From Lingula anatina (taxonomy: Eukaryota; Brachiopoda; Lingulata; Lingulida; Lingulidae): a stretch of DNA of 23,789 bases. This document shows, one piece after another, positions 11,857-19,937 of this stretch. The notes beneath the pieces were generated by a model. The model did no database searches, had not been told where the DNA came from, and was given only the letters and a program-made list of their open reading frames with translations. The stretch spans positions 826,832-850,620 of the forward strand of contig NW_019775824.1 of assembly GCF_001039355.2 (NCBI RefSeq), written 5' to 3'. The position numbers and the translations under genes are program-made. How positions within the stretch are numbered: position 1 is the first letter of the stretch; each line of letters opens with the position of its first letter.

Positions 11857-12847
11857 GGGGAGACCGGGGCTAGTTGGCCCTGTTANTAATTGATTTCTGA
11901 GAGTCTTTGATGAATAAACAGTTCAAATGAGGCAGATTTATTGAGGTTTCACGTTGTTGTGGGGGGGGGGGGGGGTATGTGTTGCAAGAACCAAAATATC
12001 TATCAATAAAATTCGTTTTGTTTTAATTAAGAATAAATTAATATTGGTATAAAGCAGGTTTTTAATAATTGAAAACGAATAATAAATTTCGTATTAAAAG
12101 AAAGAAACAAATTCAGTTTTAAACCACTGAGTTTGTTTCAACAATGGTCTCTAGCTAGGGAGGGGTGGAAAATCCCCTTGGAGCCACATATAACACTGTA
12201 AATACAAATTGAATCCCCTTACAATGAATTAAGGCAAAATAAATGTTTTTCTAAAGAAAGTTTCGCCTTTTAATACATACATACAATCAACAGAACATTT
12301 CTAATATAAATTTTCAAAAAAAACACCAGAGAGCAAATTAAATCAAATCAATCAGACGGTAAACACCGGCAAGCTTTGTTAATTTCACCAACTTGTTTAT
12401 ATCAAACAGCGTTGCGCACAAAGGATTGTGGGTAATTTGAGGGTCCAACTTGCCCCGAGTCAAGGGGGCCAACTAGCCCCGGGTGCACATTATTTATTTT
12501 AAAGGATGTTAGCCATTTATGGTGCTAGAATGAGCAACGATGATACATCTCCGTGAAACTTGAAACAATGAGCTTCAGTTTGATGCCCTATACATAACTT
12601 ATATTCGATCAAAAGCATATGAAAATAGATCTTTAAATCTCTTAAACAAAATTACTTTTAGGTGCAAAAAAAGTTTATTTCGACTCACCGCTTAAGTAAA
12701 ACTTTTTAACGTCCGAAACTTCCTTAGCATTGTAGGCTACGGTCACTTTACAAGGTTATGTGGCCAATTTTTTTACATCGTAGTTACTTTTTCATAAATT
12801 GACGGGGGGCCAACTTACCCCGGGGTCCAACTAGCCCCGGTCTCCCC
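11857..12847. mobile_element. 991 bp TA-flanked non-autonomous DNA transposon with repeated CCAACTAGCCCCGG motif
   Basis: The left end, GGGGAGACCGGGGCTAGTTG (11857 on), and the right end, complementary to it and ending at 12847, match perfectly for 21 bp. Both ends abut TA (11855-11856 and 12848-12849), consistent with a 2 bp TA target duplication. The motif CCAACTAGCCCCGG or a close variant recurs in the right part near 12445, 12469, 12810 and 12827, and inverted at the left tip, like subterminal transposase sites. There is no open frame for a transposase. TA duplications occur in Tc1/mariner and ISL2EU-type elements; the G-rich tips do not look like typical mariner, so the superfamily stays open. 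Confidence 0.8.
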
Positions 12848-12849
12848 TA

Positions 12850-13314
12850 CTACAGTCACTGTCACAGCCAGCAAAAAACATTCATCTATCTTTTTAATTT
12901 GTCTTAAACGGACAAAATAAAAGAGAAAGCATCCACAAATGCAAATTTTGTTGTTATCCCCACTTTTCACAGAGAAGAACTTCAATTTTCTTCAATTTGA
13001 AGTATTTTATCCAATACTTTAAGCAAATGTACAGGTATAAAACACGTTAATTTTAACAAACATGCTTATCACAATTCTTTATTTATTAAAACATATGGAA
13101 AAGAACGTAGGCCTAATGCAAAATTTAAAGAAATGAAATATAAAATTATTACGTTTACCCTACTTGTCTCAAATGAATGCAAGTTATGCAACCTGCAAAT
13201 TAAATAATGGTTCTTTACGGGTTATGAACAATGGTGTTGCACAATATTGGTGTGTTAAAATCTACTTAAAAATAAATTTAAAAATTAATATAAAGTTCAT
13301 TCGTCAAAGGCTTG
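12850..13314. other. Intergenic, no gene seen
   Basis: AT-rich sequence with no long open frame. Two overlapping minus-strand AATAAA signals (TTTATT on the plus strand, about 13079-13088) could serve the small exon candidate at 13315-13473. Confidence 0.4.
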
Positions 13315-13473
13315 TCAGTTGATTTTTTTATTAGTCCACATGTTCCACAGGTGGTCCTCCCTCTGGTCCTCCCTTAGACAGCTCACTTTCTCCTCTCTGG
13401 CTGCACCATGAATCTTTGCAATGAGTGAAGACACCTCTCCGTCTTTAAGCTGGTATTCAAACTCCTCTTTTGT
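13315..13473 (-). CDS. Orphan terminal-exon candidate, function unknown
   Basis: On the minus strand an acceptor TTATTGACAG is followed by 52 codons and TGA (13315-13317). The peptide begins TKEEFEYQLKDGEVSSLIAK and ends LWNMWTNKKIN; it is charged and probably helical. An in-frame TGA just before the acceptor means the open part begins at the splice site. GC content and amino-acid texture look coding against the AT-rich surroundings. I do not recognise a family. It could be the last exon of an unseen gene, an alternative last exon of cGLR gene A (exon 2 of that gene ends in the compatible phase 0), or a remnant. Confidence 0.35.
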   Translation of the reverse strand, partial: TKEEFEYQLKDGEVSSLIAKIHGAAREEKVSCLREDQREDHLWNMWTNKKIN

Positions 13474-14236
13474 CTGTCAATAATTTGTCATCCAGTCATC
13501 ATTTTATACAGTTATAAATGTCAGAATGATGATGATGCAATTTCCATTGTTAATCAGCATAATGCCAAGTTAGATAATATGAATCAATTATCCATTTCGA
13601 TATACCAGTTAAGATGGCAAAGTCCCAAAAAAACCATTAAAATAGAATGCAGGAGATCAAGGTAACATCATAAATTTGGCAAGTGCACTTACTCACGTAC
13701 GCTCGTCTACTTAATATCAGTAAAACAATTTATAATCAATGATTTATCCACAATCATATGAATTGTGGTTTGTGTATTAACGAACACGTAACGAAATACC
13801 GGAATAGGCCAAACATTCTTAGAATCGATCCTTTATCGCTAATAGTACTAGTCACTGTTAGACACTAGCTGTTTTATAAGTAACTTAGCTCAATGAAAAA
13901 TAATTTGAAATGTTCGACTCTTATCTAGAGAAACAGCTTGTCCTTGCACTACAGTTCTTTGAAAATGTCGCGTGGCCTATCATTTGTAACCGTAGGCCTT
14001 CAAGAAAATACTTATTTGATCCCTGCTACAAGTATAGTGGTACTGCGCTAGTAGATATCGCCCGATCACAAAAAGCACCTTATAAAGTGCTTAAACTAGA
14101 CCTGCTTTATTTACAATTAAATTTTTCATTCTTTTATGTTTCTTGATAAATATTCAATCATCCAATATTCGACGATCCAATCGCACAAATTCCCGCACCA
14201 CCAAAGGTGTTTAAACAATTGTGACATAAAAAGTGT
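13474..14236. other. Gene-free stretch downstream of cGLR A
   Basis: No plausible coding exon on either strand. A minus-strand AATAAA at 14106-14111 lies about 130 bases past the stop of cGLR gene A and is its likely poly(A) signal. The plus-strand open frame at 13910-14146 has no family features. Confidence 0.45.
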
Positions 14237-16090
14237 TCATAGCTTTTCAAAAAAACTTTGTGGACGGAGCATGAAGTCGCTGATTTTCTTGACCGCTATG
14301 TCCAGTTCTCTGCAGTCTTTGTCCTGAAGAAGGTTGACTGCAGGGTTAAAGTACATAGTTAGACGGCGAGCTTGTGCTGCCTTTTTCACTCGTTCTATCA
14401 TGCTGGTAACGCGGACACTTAGTTTGTCAACTGACCAGTCTTCACTGGAAGGGCTGTCTTCACACTCCCAGAATAAGATATTCTGAAATAATAATAATAA
14501 TCATGATTAATTGAACAGCAGAACCTATTTTACATGTTTACACCATTATAAATTTTATACGTGTTTATTTCTTATTTACGAGTATAAAGACGTGCAAATG
14601 AGTGGGTTTGCATGAGGAAGAGGCCAGGGGTTCTGTAAACTGTTCACCGTCATTGTTCTTTTACTATTTTGAAGAGAACACAGTAAATGGCGTGTATTTC
14701 ATAACCTGTTTAGAACTTCACATTATACCTTCAGACAGTAGGATGTGATAACACGCCTGGTCGTATCACACCACACATCTTCATTAAGTTTCTTCATAAT
14801 GCGGTGGGACTTCTTACGACATCCACCGTCACTGTCAATGTTTTCTATCAGTTTCTTTTCTGCTTTCACGAAGGAAATCGCCCAGTCGAAGTTCTTTTTC
14901 GCAACTGTCTGCACTCCCATCCTGCGTATGTCGTCTGCTTTTGCTGGAGAGGGCCATTTTGTATTTCGACGAGGCCATTGTATGTTTGATGGGAAGGGTG
15001 TATATCCTTCTTCCATTACTGAGAAGTCAACACTGATAGGAAAATGACCATCCACTGTGATGCGAACTGATAGTGCGGGGCCATTTACCCGTTTAATCTT
15101 TTTCACGATGTCTGAAAAAAATAGATCATAGATGCATATAATATTTCGTGTAATTAACCTAAACATTTTATCTGCAGACTGCGCACTGTAAAACATAATT
15201 AGAGAATGATTTCATCAACTGTATAGTGTACTCATTTCATTCACTAAACAGCTAATAGTAAAAACGCTGTTTACCTGGAACATTCGCGGAATCGCCTACA
15301 CAACATTTTTAATATTAGCTATTGATTTAAGTAAAATATGCTTTATACTCAAAACATAACGATGTTTTGTCGTTTTATAACGGCACAAATTTCACGGTAG
15401 GAATTCTTTTCGTGAATGTATAACAAGTGATAGTTAGTCCTTATTCTCAACACCGATCAAAGTTTCTTTCTCGAAGAATATGTTTTTCCCAACATGGGTT
15501 TTAGCATGAAAATGTAAAAGCTGCAACACAAATACGGAGAGAGAGAGAGAAAGAGATAGCCTACCTTGTAAACCTAAGTCGCGGATTGCATCCACGAGTA
15601 GCTCTTGGAACTTCCATTTGACCAAAATTGGAACAATGTGTCCATCCACGATCATGTCGCTGGAATTTATCCATATAGGATATGTTGGACTGCTTAGATG
15701 GATACAGCAATATCCTGGCTGTGGGGGCGGAAGACTTACGGCTTTGGAGACGACTTTCACGTCAGACGAAATGCTTTCTGCAGGATCAGGTACTGGTATG
15801 TTTAAGTCAAAGTATCGAGGCGTATGTTGACTCCAATTCCATCGTGTTGGTAGAGCACACAGGGGCACGCTTATGTCAAACTCATCTGCTCTGTCAACCT
15901 TCAGATTTTGCCAGTAACTGCCGGCTTTGAAGGACTCTCCACTGAAACGCTCATCATCTCTTTTGATCTTTTTCAGAATCTGGTTAATGACAGGCATAAC
16001 TATTTCCACCGATCTCTTTGTCTCTTCACGATTCATTTGAACACATTTGTGGAAATAGGCTTCCAGAACATCATTCGTAAGATCCATCAT
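14237..16090 (-). CDS. cGAS-like receptor A (Mab-21/cGLR nucleotidyltransferase)
   Basis: Three exons: 16090-15565, 15111-14729, 14482-14237 (TGA 14237-14239), with phases 1 and 0, giving 384 aa. The nucleotidyltransferase signature is complete: GS motif AGSYWQNLK (G57-S58), first acids in RADEFDIS (E70, D72), third acid in ISVDFSV (D204), equivalent to human cGAS E225, D227 and D319. VITSYCLKNILFWEC (S299-Y300, K303) matches the cGAS SYHVKTAFFHVC segment near the nucleotide-stacking tyrosine, and MYFNPAVNLLQDKD matches the C-terminal helix. The zinc thumb (H-C-C-C) is absent. Family members sense dsRNA, DNA or other ligands and make cyclic dinucleotides that activate STING; the ligand and product here are unknown. 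Start: first ATG of the frame; the frame extends upstream only to a TTG. It may be NF-kappaB-inducible. Paralogue of gene B, same strand. Confidence 0.9.
15538..15556. repeat. GA/CT tract in cGLR A intron 1
   Basis: A short (GA)n run, CT on the coding strand, just inside the intron after the exon 1 donor. Gene B has a longer CT run at the same place, which supports descent of both genes from one duplicated locus. Confidence 0.7.
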
Positions 16091-16140
16091 TTCTGTCGTG
16101 TGCGTGTCCAATTTCTAGCTAGTACGTACGCTATCGCATG

Positions 16141-16152
16141 TATATATATATA
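16141..16152 (-). promoter_or_regulatory. Candidate TATA box of cGLR A
   Basis: TATATATATATA lies 51-62 bases upstream of the ATG of gene A. Read on the minus strand this is a plausible TATA box with a start site near 16110-16120. A plain TA repeat is also possible. Confidence 0.35.
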
Positions 16153-16280
16153 CACCGAGGCTATCTTCTCTAACATAAGAATACAACGCAGTCTGTCGCC
16201 AGTCCTAACAATAGAACCTATTAATGGCAAGTGGAAAAATTCATACTTTTGCTTTCCGAGTTTTATTTTTCACATTACGA

Positions 16281-16293
16281 TGGGGATTCCCCA
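16281..16293. promoter_or_regulatory. Palindromic NF-kappaB (Rel) site upstream of cGLR A
   Basis: TGGGGATTCCCCA is a perfect palindrome apart from its central base and equals the classical kappaB site of mouse MHC class I (H-2Kb) promoters. It lies 191 bases upstream of the ATG of gene A, where an inducible promoter element would be expected. Binding is inferred from motif and place only. Confidence 0.55.
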
Positions 16294-17072
16294 TGCCAAT
16301 ATAAGCAACGGAACATTCCGCGTAGTAACCTCGTTTTCATACACAGACCGCCAAACTTAAATAGATTTTAAATTGATATTTATTTCACTGAAAACTAATA
16401 TTTGATTTGGCTTCAAATTGTGATAATACACCATATACATGTACGGGGTAATTTTCAAGTGATCGCCCTTAAAAAACTAATGGTTCGTAACATAAGTATA
16501 TGTACATGTAGGTCTCTTAATTCGACAAAAATTGAGGAGAAAGGACATTTCAGTTTATTTTTATTCTATTTTTAGTAGACAATTGCAATTTATGTCCTAT
16601 AGTTTAATTCGTGACGTACCAGATAATTACTTTGAATTGACATTTGATGAAATTATTTTAAACAGTCAGTTTTATTTATGGACTCGTTTAAAATCGGTTT
16701 TATTGGCATCGCTTTAATTGTGGATAATATTTCTATAGAAATATGCTATACTATAATTAAGTGGTGTACATCTGTATCACATAAAAAGCAGCAGAATGTT
16801 GTTAAATATTTAACTTTGAATTAGCAAAAGAGGGCATCATGCCCGGCGCGGTATGCTCAAATAACGGATTATCATACTAGACGAACGCACTTATAGTAGC
16901 TTATCAACATGAATCACGTAATGCTCCTGTACAATGAAGTGTTGGTGTTTATTTTTTCTTTAAGCAGACTTTTAACATAACTTGCATCTGACGTCGTCGT
17001 GTACCTTCCTTGTTAACATTTATAAGAAAACTGTCTTAATTTTGTAAAACTTACAAGAATGATATTTAAGAC

Positions 17073-17123
17073 AAATGCAGGTATAGTTCGAAACCCTTAA
17101 CCATTATACCATCACCTGCATTT
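17073..17123. repeat. Hairpin with tRNA-like A-box/B-box words
   Basis: AAATGCAGGT (17073-17082) pairs perfectly with ACCTGCATTT (17114-17123) around a 31-base loop. On the minus strand the loop reads GATGGTATAATGGTTAAGGG followed by TTTCGAAC, resembling a tRNA D-arm directly joined to T-arm words. It is too short for a tRNA and may be chance, a tRNA fossil or a SINE piece. Confidence 0.35.
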
Positions 17124-17349
17124 GGCGTCGCCTTCACCACCATGCACTTTCGTATAAAAACTACCCTGCTTGAATTTTTCTGGCAGTAATTCTTTCTTGA
17201 AGTTATTATTTTATTATTTATTCATTTATCGTAGTGATTATTATTTCGAATTTTCATTTTTTAAAACATTGGCACACATTTCAAAGAATAATCTAGAAGT
17301 CTTAGAAACCTCGTCGCCTTCGTCCGTGCTTTACAAGTTAAGAATGATA

Positions 17350-18358
17350 TTATTTTGAAATAGGAAGCACCCCTCTTTTCATAAAAGACTTGTCTGGACA
17401 CTTCATAAAATCGCTGATTTTCTTGACCGCTATGTCCAGTTCTCTGCAGTCTTTGTCCTGAAGAAGGTTGACTGCAGGGTTAAAGTACATAGGTAGACTG
17501 CGAGCTTGTGCTGCCTTTTTCACACGTTCTATCATGCTAGTGACGCGGACACTTAGTTTGTCAACTGACCAGTCTTCACTGTAAGGGCTGTCTTCACACT
17601 CCCAGAATAAGATATTCTGAAATAAAATTTAAAAAAAAAACAACACATCACAACTTATTGAACATGTATGTTTCGCCATAAATAAACGTAGCACATGATT
17701 ACTCCAAATATAATGCATTATAAAGATTAGTGGGTTTGCATCTGTGAGGACTGCAGTTTATTATCCACCGCCATTACCTTTTTTGGCGAGATCACCTTAA
17801 ATGAGGCTTATTTCACAATCTGTTTAGAACTTCACATTATACCTTAAGACAGTAGGATGTGATAACACGGCTGGTCGTATCACACCACACATCTTCATTA
17901 AGTTTCTTCATGATGCGGTGGGACTTCTTACGACATCCACCGTCACTGTCGATGTTTTCTATCAGTTTCTTTTCTGCTTTCAGGAAGGAAATTATCCAAT
18001 CGAAGTTTTTCTTCGCAACTGTCTGCACTCCAGTCCCGCGGATGTCTACTACCTTTTCTAGGGAGGGCCACTTTGCATTGCGATGGGGCCACTGTATTTC
18101 TGATGGGAAAGGTAGAAACGCTTCGGTTATCACCGAGAAATCTACGTCAATACAGAAATGGCCCTGCTGTGCAATACGGATTGTAAGCGCCGGTCCATTT
18201 ACTCGTCCTCTCATGCTCACGGTCTCTAGAACAATTAAAAAAAATTAAAGATTGATTAGGATAGCTATTCCCTCTTATATCAAAATGAAACCAAAAAATA
18301 TTATAATTTGAAATAATAGAATTGGGAAATAAAATTTCGCCTCTCTCTCTTCTTCAAG

Positions 18359-18405
<47 letters not shown>

Positions 18406-18942
18406 TGACTCACTTTGCAAATTCAAATCACGAATCGCTTCGTTTAGAAGCCCATGAAATTGCTTTTTGACCAAAAATGGGACGAGGTAACCGTCAAAGG
18501 TCATGTTTGTCAAGTTACTCCAACTTGGCATGGGCGGGCTTTCATTCTCTTGCAGCTTCCAACAACAATATCCTGGTGGTGGACTTGGAAGGCTTCTGGG
18601 TCCCCTGATTATTTGCAAATCGTAGGGGATGCTTTTCAGCGGGTCATCGACATCGCGATCGAATCCAAAGCATCGCAGAGGGTCGCTGCATCGCGAAGAC
18701 GTTTCTGGCAGGGACAGGATGACGCTAACATCAAACTCATCAGCTCTTTCAACCTTAAGATTTTGCCAATGACTTCCAGCATAGACAGGCTGCACAGTGA
18801 AACGGGAGTCCTTTTTCTTGATTTCCCTCAAAATTTTATCAATGACTGGCATAACAATTCCCACCGATTTTTTTGTTTCATCGCATTTCATTTGGACATG
18901 GTTGCGGAAATACGTCTCCAGGACTTCATTCTTAAAAGACAT
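17350..18942 (-). CDS. cGAS-like receptor B (Mab-21/cGLR nucleotidyltransferase)
   Basis: Three exons: 18942-18414, 18225-17843, 17616-17350 (TAA 17350-17352), with the same phases and splice positions as gene A, giving 392 aa. GS motif AGSHWQNLK (G56-S57), first acids in RADEFDVS (E69, D71), third acid in IDVDFSV (D205); the SYCLK and MYFNPAVNLL segments are present and the zinc thumb is absent. All catalytic residues are intact, so an active cyclic-dinucleotide synthase is expected; ligand and product are unknown. Exon 1 is only about two-thirds identical to gene A in its best part, and the loop after the DEFD motif differs greatly, whereas exon 3 is nearly identical up to DFM. The C-terminal tail (KCPDKSFMKRGVLPISK) is longer than in A. 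Start: first in-frame ATG; upstream only a TTG. A candidate Dorsal-type site, GGGTTTTTCC on the minus strand (19051-19060), is 109 bases upstream. Confidence 0.9.
18362..18402. repeat. (GA)n microsatellite in cGLR B intron 1
   Basis: About 20 GA units (CT on the coding strand) start a dozen bases after the exon 1 donor. With CT repeats at 18341-18350 and the spacer TTCTTCAAGAA they can fold into a hairpin. The position corresponds to the shorter tract of gene A. Confidence 0.85.
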
Positions 18943-19116
18943 GTTCAATATATCCGACTCGCTCGATTCACCGAATAAAGTTTATCTCCTCGATTGCCAC
19001 GTAAGCTAGGCCAGACAGGATTGACGTGTTATACTCCTATTTTGGGGTTCGGAAAAACCCTACTGAGGATAAAATGTTTGCGGAATACAGAACCTCTGCG
19101 CATGCGTGTGTGAATC

Positions 19117-19245
19117 GGGGGCCTCTCGATAGTCCAAAGGGTTGATTGGTCTTAATTAGGTCGTTACATTTTCATCGGTTTTTCAATGAAGGGTTCATCG
19201 GTCCGAAGGTTCTATAGTGAACCATCGGACTATTGCTACGGCCCC
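19117..19245 (+). mobile_element. MITE copy 1 of the GGTCCGAA family (129 bp)
   Basis: The element starts GGGGGCCTCTCGATAGTCC and ends GGACTATTGCTACGGCCCC, imperfect terminal inverted repeats, with internal words such as GGTTCATCGGTCCGAAGG. It is the same family as copy 2 at 19647-19820, in the opposite orientation and shorter by several 16 bp units. I see no clear target duplication, so this copy may be older. It lies 175 bases upstream of the cGLR B start codon, so it may sit in or beside its promoter. Confidence 0.65.
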
Positions 19246-19337
19246 TTTCAGTCACATGTATGATGCCTATATCTTACAGCTGTAGTTGGAGGCCATGAAT
19301 TTCTACAAAATATTGTTTAGTGGAATTTTATAATTAT

Positions 19338-19937
19338 AACATTAGTTTTCATTATACATCGTCATAATGCAGGAAGCCTGTGTTTCAACTGTTCTATGCT
19401 CCAATTATAACAGGTGGTCCTAAGGCGGTTTATTGCATAAATTGCCTCGTTATTTTGGAATGCAGAATTAGCTTTCATAATCTAAAAAAAAGTTTTAATG
19501 GCTCTTTGTCACCCACACAAAAGTGTTTTTACGCATTTTAATGGGGTTTTACCATCATAACATTAGAGGTTTCATTTTTTAAACAGTAAGCCCGCATTTT
19601 ATCTGTTCCATGCTCCAATTATGAACACAGGTCCTACAATCTGTACGGGGCCGTAGCGATAGTCCGAAGGTTCAATAGTCCGAAGGTTCATTGGTCCGAA
19701 TGTTCACTATAGAACCTTCGGACCAATGAACCCCTGATTAAAAAATCGATAAAAATGTTACCACTTTTCGGACCAATGAACCTTCGGACCAATGAACCTT
19801 CGGACTATCGAGACGCCCCCATCTGTACATTACCTCGTTATTTGGAATGCAGAATTAGCTTTCATAACCTGAAAATCTAATTTTAAGACATTTTAATGGC
19901 TCTTTGTCATCTGAACAAAATGATTTTACACATTTTA
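19338..19937. repeat. Tandem duplication of about 220 bp, second copy interrupted by a MITE
   Basis: Unit 1 runs from about 19338 to 19540 and unit 2 from about 19559 to 19937. Both begin AACATTAG and share, in order, CTGTTC[TC]ATGCTCCAATTAT, ACAGGTGGTCCTA or ACACAGGTCCTA, CCTCGTTATTTTGGAATGCA or a near-identical form, GAATTAGCTTTCATAA, and TTTTAATGGCTCTTTGTCA. The MITE at 19647-19820 lies inside unit 2 only, so the duplication came before the insertion. There is no coding content. Confidence 0.7.
19647..19820 (-). mobile_element. MITE copy 2 with 8 bp target duplication ATCTGTAC (174 bp)
   Basis: The ends GGGGCCGTAGCGATAGTCC and GGACTATCGAGACGCCCCC are imperfect inverted repeats. The octamer ATCTGTAC lies directly outside both ends (19639-19646 and 19821-19828), a perfect 8 bp target duplication as made by hAT-type transposases. 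The interior is built of 16 bp units of the form GGTTCATTGGTCCGAA on both strands around the AT-rich centre. There is no coding capacity. The superfamily call rests on duplication length alone. Confidence 0.8.

Larger units (their letters stand above)
16091..17349. other. Spacer between the two cGLR genes
   Basis: About 1.26 kb holding the promoter of gene A at its left end and the 3' region of gene B at its right end. Minus-strand AATAAA signals at 17217-17222 and 17210-17215, about 130 bases past the stop of gene B, are likely poly(A) signals. A 10 bp-stem hairpin is at 17073-17123. No other gene was seen. Confidence 0.5.

Noticed and set aside
13910-14327. Two plus-strand open frames downstream of cGLR A
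   Set aside because: No recognisable domain, AT-rich, and the second overlaps antisense to cGLR A exon 3.
14745-15047. Plus-strand open frames over exon 2 of cGLR A, echoed at 17859-18248
   Set aside because: They are antisense to the conserved exon 2. Their resemblance to each other only mirrors the similarity of the real exons.
16091-16111. Upstream extension of cGLR A to a TTG at 16111 (similarly 18943-18948 for B)
   Set aside because: TTG is not a credible initiator here, and both genes have an ATG at the equivalent place just before the conserved VLExYF helix.
18454-18978. Plus-strand 174-codon open frame over cGLR B
   Set aside because: It lies antisense to exon 1 of cGLR B, which carries the GS and DEFD motifs with proper splice sites; the plus frame has no family features.
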